In this document: piece by piece, positions 1-7,478 of the stretch | Layout of the letters: each line of letters begins with the position of its first letter | Numbering within the stretch: position 1 is the stretch's first letter | DNA from: Rhizobiaceae bacterium | GTDB taxonomy: Bacteria > Pseudomonadota > Alphaproteobacteria > Rhizobiales > Rhizobiaceae | Assembly: GCA_028865845.1 (NCBI GenBank) | Contig: JAGWJK010000053.1 | Location: forward strand, 1 to 11,613 | Direction of reading: 5' to 3' | Length of the DNA: 11,613 nt | The notes under the pieces: model-generated | The model's database searches: none | What the model saw: only the letters and a program-made list of their open reading frames with translations | Told to the model about the DNA's origin: nothing | Program-made: the position numbers and the translations under genes

Positions 1-2
1 GG

Positions 3-185
3 GGAAAATCCATTGCACATGATCATAAGCGTCAAGACCGGCGTCTGCGGGGAGTTGAGGAGCACAACCGTACCGAGGCTGGCGCGACATTGCGTTCCCA
101 GATGCTTTCCGTCATTGATGGAACGTTCGGAACAACCGATGTCCTGAGACAGGCGCCAGCAGCCGCCTCTTTGCTTTCTGCGTAA
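3..185 (+). CDS. Possible 3' end of an upstream gene, cut by the window edge, unknown product
   Basis: One frame is open from the window edge for 60 codons and stops at TAA 183-185, 19 bases before the receptor start. That spacing would suit an upstream member of the same operon. The encoded tail begins Gly-Lys-Ser-Ile-Ala-His, is rich in charged residues and ends in an Ala/Leu-rich stretch; I recognise no family. Against it, only about half of its codons end in G or C (31 of 60 by hand count), well below the genes that follow, and a second frame is also open for about 48 codons. This may therefore be a chance open frame in a leader region. Confidence 0.3.
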   Translation, partial: GKSIAHDHKRQDRRLRGVEEHNRTEAGATLRSQMLSVIDGTFGTTDVLRQAPAAASLLSA

Positions 186-193
186 CAAGAAAC

Positions 194-197
194 AGGA
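194..197 (+). promoter_or_regulatory. Ribosome binding site of the receptor gene
   Basis: AGGA lies seven bases before the ATG at 205. It supports that start, which gives a short hydrophilic N-terminus rather than a membrane anchor. Confidence 0.55.
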
Positions 198-204
198 TTT
201 TTCA

Positions 205-2133
205 ATGGCTTTGGTGAAAAAGTCGGAGTTGGGTGTAAGGCCGAACACGGAACAGGTTCCGGCTAAAAACACGGAAAACACCAGCAAGGTCGCGGCGACG
301 CGGCGGGCCCAGGATCGATCGCGCGTGCGCCAGCAAAAGGCTGCCGAACGGATCGGCGCTGCAACCGAGGAATTTGCGAGCGGCGTGTCAGAAGCCGCCG
401 CCGCCGCCGACCAACTGCTGCGCGCTCTTGGCCAAATCGCCAGCGGCGCAGAGGAGGCAGCTGGCGCTGCCCATGAATCCCTCTCCGCCACCGGGCATCT
501 CTCGACGCGTTTCTCCGACGCGCGGCTGGAGGCTGAAACCGCACGCCGCCGCACGGAATTGCTGCAGGCCTCGGTCCTTGATTCCGCCGTGCAGATCGAT
601 GCTTCGATCGTGGCCGTCGGCGCCAATGCCGAACGACAGCTTTCGTCGGTGGCGATCATCGGAAAGCTGCAGGCGCAGGCGGAAAGCATCGGCGCCACGA
701 CCCTCATCGTCGCCGACATTTCCGATCGCACGAACCTTCTGGCCCTGAACGCCGCCATCGAGGCAGCCCGCGCCGGCAACGAGGGCAAGGGCTTTGCCGT
801 CGTCGCCGACGAGGTCCGCGCGCTGGCCGAGACCGCCGAACGCGGATCGCGCGGCGTTACCGAGCATGCAAACAAGATCGTCGATGGTGTCAGGCTTGTC
901 GCCGAGCGGATACAGGCGGCGGCAGCAACCGTTCGGGCGCAGTCTGAAGCCGGACGTCACATTGCGGCGGAGCTGGGCGACATTCGCTCCGACCTTGCCG
1001 CCCTTTCGCAGATCAGCCAATCGATTCTCTCGGCAGCCATCGAAGCCGATACGGCAACCCGAGAGGCGCAGCGGGGCGCCGAGATCATAGCCGCCGCCGC
1101 CGAACAACAGTCGGCCGCCGCCGCGCAAGCCCAGCGCGCCGCACAGCAGCAGAATGCCGCCCTGCAGGAAAGCCAGAAGACGGCGGAATCGCTCGCCGTT
1201 CTCGCCGATGACCTTCTCAGCGAAACCAAAGGCGCCTCTCGTTTCGAGGAGGTGAGTTCCGCAGCCGAGGAGCTTTCGGCGACGGTGCAGGAACTTTCCG
1301 GAGCCGCCGGCGAAATCCTGGTTGCCATCGAGCAGATCAGCCGTGGCGCAGAGGCGCAGGCCTCCGCGACCCAGGAGGCGAACGCGGCAATGGCGCAGAT
1401 CGAAAAAAGCGCCACCCGAACCCATGAGAATGCCGCGCTCGCCCGACAGCGCACCAGCGACACCGCCGAGCTTCTGAAGAAGAACAAGGCAAACGTCGAA
1501 GCGATTGCCAAGGGGATCGAAGCGGCCTTACAGGAGACCAGGGAGGCGCTCGCAGCACTTGCCGATCTCGGCGAGATTGGTTTTCAGATCGAGCGCACGG
1601 TCGACCGGATCGTCCTCGTCGCCGTGCAGACCAGCATGCTCTCAGTCAGCGGCTCGGTGGAAGCGGCGCGCGCCGGCGATGCCGGGCGTGGTTTTGCCCT
1701 CGTTTCCACCGACATCAGGAAACTCGCCTCCGACGCCGCAGAAAATATCGACGGCGTAAAGGACGTCGTGCGCGCGATCCAGATTCAGATCGCCGTCGTT
1801 CAACGCGAACTCGAGCTGATCACCATCGCGTCTGAAGCCGAGATCGCCAAGAACAAGCTCATCATCGATCGTCTTGTCGCGGTTGAAGAGGAAGTGGCGG
1901 CCATCGCCGCGGGTACGTCCAACACCATCGAGTCCGTGCAGGCGATCCTGACGGCAACCAAGCATGTGCAAACCGGGACTCAGCAGATCGCGTCGGTGGC
2001 GCAGCAGGCAAGTGCCGCCGCCCTGCAAGCGGCGACGGCTGCGCGCCAGCAATCACGCGGAGCCGAGGACCTTGCCGCCGCGGTCGAGGAAATAGCCTCG
2101 CTGGCCGATGAGCTGCAGCTGGCGGAAAGCTGA
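205..2133 (+). CDS. Soluble methyl-accepting chemotaxis protein with two tandem signalling (MA) domains
   Basis: A 642-residue, Ala/Glu/Gln-rich helical protein that should gather CheA and CheW and control the kinase. The first 50 residues are hydrophilic, and there is no signal peptide, membrane segment, HAMP or recognisable ligand domain, so it is predicted to be cytoplasmic. The canonical MCP hairpin tip is at about 166-210 ([16 protein letters not shown], then [14 protein letters not shown]). A second, degenerate tip follows at 466-510 ([16 protein letters not shown], then [14 protein letters not shown]). Residues 50-337 and 350-637 align at a constant offset of 300, so the protein is an internal duplication. 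Sites fitting the consensus for methylated Glu/Gln pairs lie at 55/56, 83/84, 300/301, 355/356 and 600/601. There is no C-terminal NWETF-type tether for CheR or CheB. It is the first complete gene of the che operon, four bases before the cheW start. The MCP assignment is very sure; the signal sensed is unknown. Confidence 0.96.
   Translation: MALVKKSELGVRPNTEQVPAKNTENTSKVAATRRAQDRSRVRQQKAAERIGAATEEFASGVSEAAAAADQLLRALGQIASGAEEAAGAAHESLSATGHLSTRFSDARLEAETARRRTELLQASVLDSAVQIDASIVAVGANAERQLSSVAIIGKLQAQAESIGATTLIVADISDRTNLLALNAAIEAARAGNEGKGFAVVADEVRALAETAERGSRGVTEHANKIVDGVRLVAERIQAAAATVRAQSEAGRHIAAELGDIRSDLAALSQISQSILSAAIEADTATREAQRGAEIIAAAAEQQSAAAAQAQRAAQQQNAALQESQKTAESLAVLADDLLSETKGASRFEEVSSAAEELSATVQELSGAAGEILVAIEQISRGAEAQASATQEANAAMAQIEKSATRTHENAALARQRTSDTAELLKKNKANVEAIAKGIEAALQETREALAALADLGEIGFQIERTVDRIVLVAVQTSMLSVSGSVEAARAGDAGRGFALVSTDIRKLASDAAENIDGVKDVVRAIQIQIAVVQRELELITIASEAEIAKNKLIIDRLVAVEEEVAAIAAGTSNTIESVQAILTATKHVQTGTQQIASVAQQASAAALQAATAARQQSRGAEDLAAAVEEIASLADELQLAES
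352..1215 (+). repeat. First copy of the internal receptor duplication (residues 50-337)
   Basis: This copy carries the canonical signalling tip and aligns with 1252-2115 at a constant offset of 900 bases (300 codons). Landmarks kept at the same offset are the Glu-Glu pair at 55/56, the EAARAG tip at 186-191 and the Ala-rich end at 295-337, where I count 20 identities in 43 positions by hand. Confidence 0.8.
1252..2115 (+). repeat. Second copy of the internal receptor duplication (residues 350-637)
   Basis: This copy matches the first without net insertions or deletions. Around the tip (461-510 against 161-210) I count 18 identities in 50 by hand. EAARAG and GFA are kept, but the LNAAI segment reads VSGSV, so the tip Asn has become Ser. 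The protein-level divergence means an old duplication, not a recent DNA repeat. Confidence 0.8.
2121..2129 (+). promoter_or_regulatory. Ribosome binding site that decides the cheW start at 2138
   Basis: The purine-rich GGCGGAAAG lies inside the last codons of the receptor gene and eight bases before the ATG at 2138. An upstream in-frame ATG at 2108 would add ten residues that match nothing in CheW and would overlap the receptor by 26 bases. Confidence 0.55.
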
Positions 2134-2137
2134 GCCG

Positions 2138-3556
2138 ATGACACAAGCGCTGGGCACAACAGCGACCGAGCAGCGAGGGATCGTGTTCCGCCTCGGCGAT
2201 CGACGTTACACCATCGATAGCACTGATATCGCCGAGGTCATTCGCCGGCCACAGATCACGCGTGTGCCGCATGGGCCTCCCGCACTGGTCGGCATCGCCA
2301 GCCTTCGCGGCGTTCCGCTGCCGGTCGTCGATCTCAATTTCCTGCAGAACGCGACGACGACCACCGGCACGGCAACCCGCGTCATCGTCTGCGATCGCGG
2401 CAATCTTGTCGGACTGCTCGTCGACGAAGTGCTGCGGTTCGGCGCGAGCGACGATCCTGCCCATTGCGAAGTTCTCGATCTCGACAGCAAATTGGAAGCG
2501 GCGTTCAAACCCGCGGAAGCACGCCGATCGGTCCAGCGTAGTTCGGCGGCCGGCCGTGAAGCACCAGCGCAAACGAATTCCGCCGACACGGTCACCCTTC
2601 TGTCGTTCTTGGTCGCAAACCAGACCTATGCGCTGCGCCTGCAAAGCATTCACGAGGTGCTGGCATTCCCGAACGCGCTCACCATTGCGCCGGGAGCGGA
2701 TGCGTCGATCATCGGCCTCACGCACCTGCGCGAACGGGTTCTTCCCGTTGTCTCGCTTGCCGCCCTGCTCGGGCTTGCGGCTGCCCCAACGGATCTTGCT
2801 CGCCGCCGCGTCGTCGTGGTCGAACATGAGGGCTCGTGGATCGGTCTGGCGGTGGATCAGATGGATGCCATACGCAGACTGTCCAGGGATGCCATCGGCC
2901 CTGTGCCGCCGGTACTCAGGCGCGGCAGCGGGCCGGCCGACATCGAGGCGATCGGGCGGGCCGACCAAGGCCGGACACTGATCTCCATTCTCTCAGCTGA
3001 AAAATTGTTTGGTCATCGTCCCCTTGAGACTATTATCGATCGCAATCATGGAGGCGCCTCTATGAGCGGCCCGGAATCGGCACGCGACGCCGAGGAGCAG
3101 TTTCTGATTTTCAAACTCGGCGACGAGACTTACGGCCTGCCGATCGGAGCTGTCGACGAGGTCATCCGTGTGCCCGACGCCATCACCCGCATGCCGAACG
3201 CGCCGGCCTTCGTGACGGGCGTCATGAACCTTCGTGGCAAGGCCCTTCCGCTGATCGACCAACGCAGCCGCTTCGAGGCCCCACATGCTGCCGATTCTGG
3301 CAAACCGCGGGCAATCGTACTGACCATCGACAAACTCCAAGCCGGTTTCATTGTCGACGCCGTCTCCGAGGTCGTCGCTTTCGGTTCGTCGGCACTCTCC
3401 GTTGCGCCGGAGTTTTCATCCGAGACGACTGAGGTTTTCGACCGTGTCGCGCATATCGAAGCGGACGGGCGCATGATCCTGATCGTTGATCCCAGGGAAC
3501 TCTTGTCGCGGGCAGAGCGCGACGTCGTCGCAGCCCTTGCGGATAGAGAGGAATAG
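2138..3556 (+). CDS. cheW: Triple-domain CheW coupling protein
   Basis: A 472-residue protein with three CheW (SH3-like) domains, roughly at 13-123, 151-293 and 319-458. CheW normally has a single domain of about 150-170 residues and links receptors to CheA. Domain 1 has VPHGPPALVG, then SLRGVPLPVVDL, and is short at its C-terminal end. Domain 2 has the matching segment as HLRERVLPVVSL, with the usual Gly after Arg replaced by Glu. Domain 3 is the most typical (MPNAPAFVTGVMNLRGKALP). Domains 1 and 2 are joined by a Ser/Ala/Arg-rich linker at about 124-150. Domains 2 and 3 are joined at about 287-318 by a stretch with codon use unlike the rest. That stretch contains Met309, preceded by a good ribosome binding site, so domain 3 may also be made alone. 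The gene lies four bases after the receptor and 11 before cheB. Confidence 0.94.
   Translation: MTQALGTTATEQRGIVFRLGDRRYTIDSTDIAEVIRRPQITRVPHGPPALVGIASLRGVPLPVVDLNFLQNATTTTGTATRVIVCDRGNLVGLLVDEVLRFGASDDPAHCEVLDLDSKLEAAFKPAEARRSVQRSSAAGREAPAQTNSADTVTLLSFLVANQTYALRLQSIHEVLAFPNALTIAPGADASIIGLTHLRERVLPVVSLAALLGLAAAPTDLARRRVVVVEHEGSWIGLAVDQMDAIRRLSRDAIGPVPPVLRRGSGPADIEAIGRADQGRTLISILSAEKLFGHRPLETIIDRNHGGASMSGPESARDAEEQFLIFKLGDETYGLPIGAVDEVIRVPDAITRMPNAPAFVTGVMNLRGKALPLIDQRSRFEAPHAADSGKPRAIVLTIDKLQAGFIVDAVSEVVAFGSSALSVAPEFSSETTEVFDRVAHIEADGRMILIVDPRELLSRAERDVVAALADREE
3050..3064 (+). promoter_or_regulatory. Internal ribosome binding site and ATG for a possible free CheW
   Basis: GGAGG at 3050-3054 stands seven bases before an in-frame ATG at 3062, exactly at the boundary before the third CheW domain. 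Translation from here would give 164 residues, the size of an ordinary CheW. The site overlaps the 10-base palindrome GAGGCGCCTC (3051-3060). Use of this start is inferred. Confidence 0.45.
3062..3556 (+). CDS. cheW: Possible internally started single-domain CheW (alternative product)
   Basis: This is the same reading frame as the triple CheW protein, starting at its Met309. The 164-residue product would begin MSGPESARDAEEQF and contain one complete CheW domain with the conserved Leu-Arg-Gly. The preceding 23 codons (287-309) have only 8 ending in G or C, which resembles an intergenic spacer that has become coding. One reading is that two genes fused and the old start survives. It is listed as an alternative product, not as a separate locus. 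Confidence 0.35.
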   Translation: MSGPESARDAEEQFLIFKLGDETYGLPIGAVDEVIRVPDAITRMPNAPAFVTGVMNLRGKALPLIDQRSRFEAPHAADSGKPRAIVLTIDKLQAGFIVDAVSEVVAFGSSALSVAPEFSSETTEVFDRVAHIEADGRMILIVDPRELLSRAERDVVAALADREE

Positions 3557-3560
3557 GTGG
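3555..3560 (+). promoter_or_regulatory. Ribosome binding site of cheB, supporting a GTG start
   Basis: AGGTGG overlaps the cheW stop codon and lies seven bases before the GTG at 3568. The other GTG at 3557 runs into a stop after four codons, so 3568 is the start. The overlap suggests translational coupling to cheW. Confidence 0.6.
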
Positions 3561-3567
3561 CCCGAAC

Positions 3568-4644
3568 GTGATCCGCCTGTTGATCGTCGAGGATTCCGCT
3601 CTCATGCGGAAATTGCTTGGCCGCATATTCACTGACGAGGGAGATTTCGAGCTCGCCTTTGCGCGGGATGGCGCCGAGGCGCTGGCGATGATCGGAAACT
3701 TCGATCCGGATGTGGTCACGCTCGACATTCACATGCCGCAGATGGACGGCCTCGATTGTCTCGACCGAATCATGCTCGAGCATCCCTGCCCTGTCGTCAT
3801 GGTGTCGTCCTTGACCGACGAAGGCGCCGAGGAAACCTTGGCGGCGCTGGAAATGGGCGCGGTGGATTTCATCGCCAAGCCGAGCCGCGCGATTTCGCTG
3901 GAGATCGATGAACTCGCGCCTCGTCTGGTGGAAAAGGTCAGGATGGCATCGACGGTTCGCGTTCGCCGCAGCAAGCGCCTCGCCGAGCGCGTTCGCCAGG
4001 CACAGCAGGTCGCCAAAGTCGTCGTTACGCCGGCAGCCTCAACCCCGCACCTGCGTGTTGCCGCGGTCACGCCGCGGGGCCTTGTGCTGATCGGAGCATC
4101 GACCGGCGGGCCGCCCGCGCTCGACAAGGTGCTGGCGCCCCTGACCGCCGATTTTCCGTGGCCGGTCGTGGTGGCGCAACATATGCCCGCTTCTTTTACC
4201 GGCCCGCTTTCACGCCGTCTCAACAGCATCTGTGCACTCGAGGTCAGCGAACTCATCGGCCAGACCGTCCTTGAGGCGGGGAATATTTACATCGCAAAGG
4301 GCGACGCCGACGTCATCATTTCCAAGCGCGCGGGCAAGCTGGTGGCTATGCCGGCACCTGTCGATGCGCGCTGGCTTTGGCATCCGAGCGTCGAGCGGAT
4401 GGTAACGACGGCCATGCAGCATGTCGCGCCGGAGGCGCTGATTGGTGTCCTCATGACCGGCATGGGAACCGATGGCGCCACGGCGATGACCGCCCTCAAG
4501 CACGCCGGCGGACACACGATCGCCGAATCGGAAGAAACAGCCGTCGTCTGGGGCATGCCCGGCGAACTCGTCCATCTCGGCGGCGCCACCGAAGTCCTGC
4601 CACTGGATAGGATCAGCATCAGGCTTTCGGAGCGCCTGGCATGA
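3568..4644 (+). CDS. cheB: CheB protein-glutamate methylesterase / deamidase
   Basis: A 358-residue response regulator enzyme of normal CheB length. It removes methyl groups from receptor glutamates when phosphorylated by CheA, giving adaptation. The N-terminal receiver domain (1-120) has acidic Glu8 and Asp9, the phosphoacceptor Asp53 in TLDIHMPQMDG, Ser80/Ser81 and Lys104 in AKPS. A basic linker (about 127-165) leads to the esterase domain. That domain has the expected catalytic residues: Ser178 in GASTGG, His205 in AQHMP and Asp302 in GMGTDG. Residues 328-332 (VWGMP) are also typical. The start is GTG, supported by AGGTGG at the right distance. The gene overlaps cheR by ATGA. Nothing is missing, so it should be active. 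Confidence 0.98.
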   Translation: MIRLLIVEDSALMRKLLGRIFTDEGDFELAFARDGAEALAMIGNFDPDVVTLDIHMPQMDGLDCLDRIMLEHPCPVVMVSSLTDEGAEETLAALEMGAVDFIAKPSRAISLEIDELAPRLVEKVRMASTVRVRRSKRLAERVRQAQQVAKVVVTPAASTPHLRVAAVTPRGLVLIGASTGGPPALDKVLAPLTADFPWPVVVAQHMPASFTGPLSRRLNSICALEVSELIGQTVLEAGNIYIAKGDADVIISKRAGKLVAMPAPVDARWLWHPSVERMVTTAMQHVAPEALIGVLMTGMGTDGATAMTALKHAGGHTIAESEETAVVWGMPGELVHLGGATEVLPLDRISIRLSERLA

Positions 4645-5510
4645 CGGAGGCATTTGGCAAGGCGAATAATTCCAACAGCCCGGTACCGCTGCTGCCGGCC
4701 GATCTCGCCGATATCTGCGCACTCATCTATGCCCGTAGCGGCATGGTCTTCGGCGAATCCAAGCGCTACTACCTCGAGCGGCGCATCTTCGATCTCCTGC
4801 GTGACAACGAGGCAGCTTCAGTGCGCGACTATATCGCCATGCTGCACAGCGACCGCGCCAAGGTCGAGCGTTTGATCAACAGCTTCACCGTCAACGAAAC
4901 CTATTTCTACCGCGAAGAACACCAGCTCGCCTGCCTCGTCGGATCCATCCTCCCCGATATCATCAAGGCGAAAGGTCCCGGCGATTACATCCGAATCTGG
5001 TCGATGCCCTGCTCAACGGGCGAAGAGCCTTACTCGATCGCGATATGGCTCCTGGAAAACTGGCCGTTGGTCGACGCCTATCACGTCGAAATCATCGGCT
5101 CGGACATCGACACCGCAGCGCTTGAGGACGCCGCTGAAGGCATCTTCAGCCAGCGGTCGCTGTCGCGCCTGCCGGAAAAGCTCCTGCAGCGATATTTTGA
5201 ACCGGAGATCGACCTGCAACGGCGGATCATCAAGGACCTGAGGGAATCGGTAACCTTCAGGAAGGCAAACATCATCGATAATGCCAGCATGGCGGCGCTG
5301 GGTGCCTTCGATGTGATTTTCTGCCGTAATCTGCTGATTTATTTCGACGATCCGGCACGGAGTATCGCGGTCAGCAATCTTCATGACTTCCTGTTGCCGG
5401 GCGGCTACATCTGCCTTGGACACACGGAGTCGATGACGCGCATTTCCGAAATGTTCGAGACGGTTCGGTTTCCCGATGCCATCGTCTACCGTCGCTCGAG
5501 GGAGGCGTGA
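4641..5510 (+). CDS. cheR: CheR receptor glutamate methyltransferase
   Basis: A 289-residue S-adenosylmethionine-dependent enzyme that methylates receptor glutamates and opposes CheB. The all-helical N-terminal domain (about 17-82) is followed by TVNETYFYR (83-91), the CheR signature around the active site. Next come the cofactor-binding motif SMPCSTGEEPYS (121-132), the acidic GSDID (153-157), FDVIFCRNLLIYFD (223-236) and LLPGGYICLGHTES (251-264). The length is that of a plain CheR, with no C-terminal TPR or receiver extension. The receptor in this cluster lacks a pentapeptide tether, so CheR would have to act on the methylation helices directly. The start codon overlaps the cheB stop as ATGA, and cheA begins at the base after the CheR stop. 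Confidence 0.98.
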   Translation: MTEAFGKANNSNSPVPLLPADLADICALIYARSGMVFGESKRYYLERRIFDLLRDNEAASVRDYIAMLHSDRAKVERLINSFTVNETYFYREEHQLACLVGSILPDIIKAKGPGDYIRIWSMPCSTGEEPYSIAIWLLENWPLVDAYHVEIIGSDIDTAALEDAAEGIFSQRSLSRLPEKLLQRYFEPEIDLQRRIIKDLRESVTFRKANIIDNASMAALGAFDVIFCRNLLIYFDDPARSIAVSNLHDFLLPGGYICLGHTESMTRISEMFETVRFPDAIVYRRSREA

Positions 5511-7478
5511 ATGGATGAACTGATGGATCAGTTCGCCATCGAGGCTCGCGAACTCGTACAGCAGGCCTCGGATGACCTCCTTGCGCTCGAGCGGGCTCCA
5601 ACCGATCGCGGCCGCCTTGAAAGCGCGTTCCGCGCCATCCACACGCTCAAGGGTTCCGTCGGCCTCTTCGATCTCGGCCCGATGCATGAGGTTCTTCATC
5701 AGGCGGAAGAACTTTTGACGGAGGCACGAAACACCACGATAGACATCGATGCCGGTTTTATCGATCCGTTGATTGCAGTCGTGGAGTGGGTCGACCAATG
5801 TTTGGACGATATCGCGCGCGAGGGAAAACCGTCTGAAAATCTCGCGCGCCAATCGAAGCAGATTCTTGCCAGCCTTCACGCCGGCGAGACCGCTGACGAT
5901 ACACCGTTGGCGGAGATACCGCCGGAGACCGTGCCCGATTGGGCCGAGGCAATCGCAAAGGCCGCCGGCATTGACCGAGGCATGTCAGGCGCGTTCGTCG
6001 CCGTGCGCTACGAGCCGCACCCGGAATGCTTTTTCAGCGGCGACGACCCGTTGGCGACCCTCGCCAAAATGCCCGATATCCTGCACCTGCAGATCGCCCC
6101 GAAAGAGCCTTGGCCGCATCGGGACAATTACGACCCCTTTCGCTGCAACCTCGTCATCGAGGCGCTGACGGCCGCCGCCATCACCGATGTCGAAGCGGTA
6201 TTCCGCCTGATCCCGGATCAGATCCGCATCGTTGGCCTGACGCCACTGAAACAAGAAAAAGCGGAGCTGGGCGCCGCGCCGGAGCCGGTGCAGCCACACG
6301 CGCAGAAGATGACGACCATGCGCGTCGAGGCAACACGGGTAGACGCGCTCCTGGAAATCGCCGGCGAACTCGTCACGGCCAAAAACGGTCTCCTGCCGCT
6401 CGCCGAAGATGCGCTTGTCGCAACGAGCGACGAACGTCTCTCCCGTCGAATCCTGTCGAGCCATCAGGAGATCGAGCGGCTGGTCGGCGCACTCTACAGC
6501 GCCGTCACCAGGGCGCGGATGGTACCCCTCGACCAGACCTTCCGCCGCTTTCCGAGACTGGTTCGCGAGACCGCCGCCCGCCTTGGAAAATCTGTCGATC
6601 TGATTGTCGAAGGCGAGGATGTCGAGGCCGACAGGGAGATCGTCGAGGAGATTTTCGAGCCCCTGCTGCATCTTGTCCGCAATGCGCTCGACCACGGCAT
6701 AGAGGAAGAGCCTGACCGCACCACCTCGGGAAAACCACCGCGTGGAAGCTTGACCTTGCGGGCGCGGCAGCGTGGCGAACGCATCGAAGTCGAATTGCGC
6801 GACGATGGTCGCGGTATCGAGCCAGACCGCATTCGGAGTGCCGCGATAGCGAAGGGAATTCTGAGCGAGACGGTGGCAGCCACTCTTTCGGACGCAACCA
6901 CCCTTCAGCTGCTGTTTTCTCCTGGATTTTCAACGGCGAGCACCGTCTCGGACCTATCCGGCCGTGGCGTCGGGCTGGATGCCGTGCAGATGGCAGCACA
7001 ACGACTGGGCGGCCACGTCGAATTGGCAAGCACACCATCCGTGGGCACGGTGTTCACCCTGTCTCTGCCCATCAGCTTTTCCATGTCACGCATCATGGTC
7101 GTTTCGGTCGGCGAGGAACGCTATGGGGTCCCGATCGAAGGTGTCATTGAAACCATACGCCTCTCGCAGCAAAACGTGACGGCTGTGCGCGCCGGAGAGG
7201 CCTTCGTCCTGCGCGACCTGACCATACCCCTGCTACACCTCGCCGAACTGCTGCAGCTTAAGCGCCGCGAGACGTTGGGAACCGATCTGCGTGTATTGAT
7301 TGCGCAAGCAGGAGGCGAGCGAGTGGGTATTGTCGTCGACGCCATCGCCGAACGTGCCGAGACACTTTTGAGGCCCCTATCCGGCCTGCTTCGCGGCCTG
7401 CCGGGCATTGCGGGAACAACCGTGCTTGGGGACGGCAAAGTGCTGCTGGTTCTCGATCTGGAGGAACTGATCGGATGA
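5511..7478 (+). CDS. cheA: CheA chemotaxis histidine kinase
   Basis: A 655-residue kinase that phosphorylates itself and passes phosphate to CheY and CheB under receptor control. P1 (1-125) carries the phosphorylated His44 in AIHTLKGS. Residues 160-245 form a P2-like regulator-docking region with a GDDPLATLAKMP motif. P3, the dimerisation helices, is about 267-340 (RVDALLEIAGELV, then TRARMVPL). P4, the ATP-binding domain, has the N box HLVRNALDHGIE (387-398), the G1 box DDGRGIEPDRI (431-441) and the G2 box GRGVGLDAV (484-492). P5, the CheW-like coupling domain, is 523-655. There is no C-terminal receiver, so this is not a CheA-CheY fusion. The start ATG abuts the CheR stop, with GAGGGAGG at 5498-5505 as ribosome binding site. 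The stop overlaps the next gene by ATGA. Confidence 0.98.
   Translation: MDELMDQFAIEARELVQQASDDLLALERAPTDRGRLESAFRAIHTLKGSVGLFDLGPMHEVLHQAEELLTEARNTTIDIDAGFIDPLIAVVEWVDQCLDDIAREGKPSENLARQSKQILASLHAGETADDTPLAEIPPETVPDWAEAIAKAAGIDRGMSGAFVAVRYEPHPECFFSGDDPLATLAKMPDILHLQIAPKEPWPHRDNYDPFRCNLVIEALTAAAITDVEAVFRLIPDQIRIVGLTPLKQEKAELGAAPEPVQPHAQKMTTMRVEATRVDALLEIAGELVTAKNGLLPLAEDALVATSDERLSRRILSSHQEIERLVGALYSAVTRARMVPLDQTFRRFPRLVRETAARLGKSVDLIVEGEDVEADREIVEEIFEPLLHLVRNALDHGIEEEPDRTTSGKPPRGSLTLRARQRGERIEVELRDDGRGIEPDRIRSAAIAKGILSETVAATLSDATTLQLLFSPGFSTASTVSDLSGRGVGLDAVQMAAQRLGGHVELASTPSVGTVFTLSLPISFSMSRIMVVSVGEERYGVPIEGVIETIRLSQQNVTAVRAGEAFVLRDLTIPLLHLAELLQLKRRETLGTDLRVLIAQAGGERVGIVVDAIAERAETLLRPLSGLLRGLPGIAGTTVLGDGKVLLVLDLEELIG

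Noticed and set aside
120..133. Two GGAAC boxes nine bases apart as an extracytoplasmic-function sigma promoter
   Set aside because: Neither is followed by a CGTT-type -10 element at 16-17 bases, and they may lie inside coding sequence.
388..1425. A 345-codon minus-strand frame opposite the receptor
   Set aside because: The translation is a Gly/Arg/Leu-rich shadow of the Ala/Glu-rich coiled coil, with no domain and no convincing ribosome binding site.
2108..2137. Upstream ATG for the CheW protein, overlapping the receptor
   Set aside because: The extra ten residues match nothing in CheW, and the ATG at 2138 has a purine-rich site at a good distance.
1862..2968. A 368-codon minus-strand frame spanning the receptor and cheW junction
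   Set aside because: It crosses two well-supported + strand genes and its translation is Arg-rich and low in recognisable structure.
2987..3064. A sequencing frameshift or lost stop between CheW domains 2 and 3
   Set aside because: The frame is open throughout and the linker translates without interruption. A true fusion with a retained internal start explains the low-G+C linker equally well, so no error is claimed.
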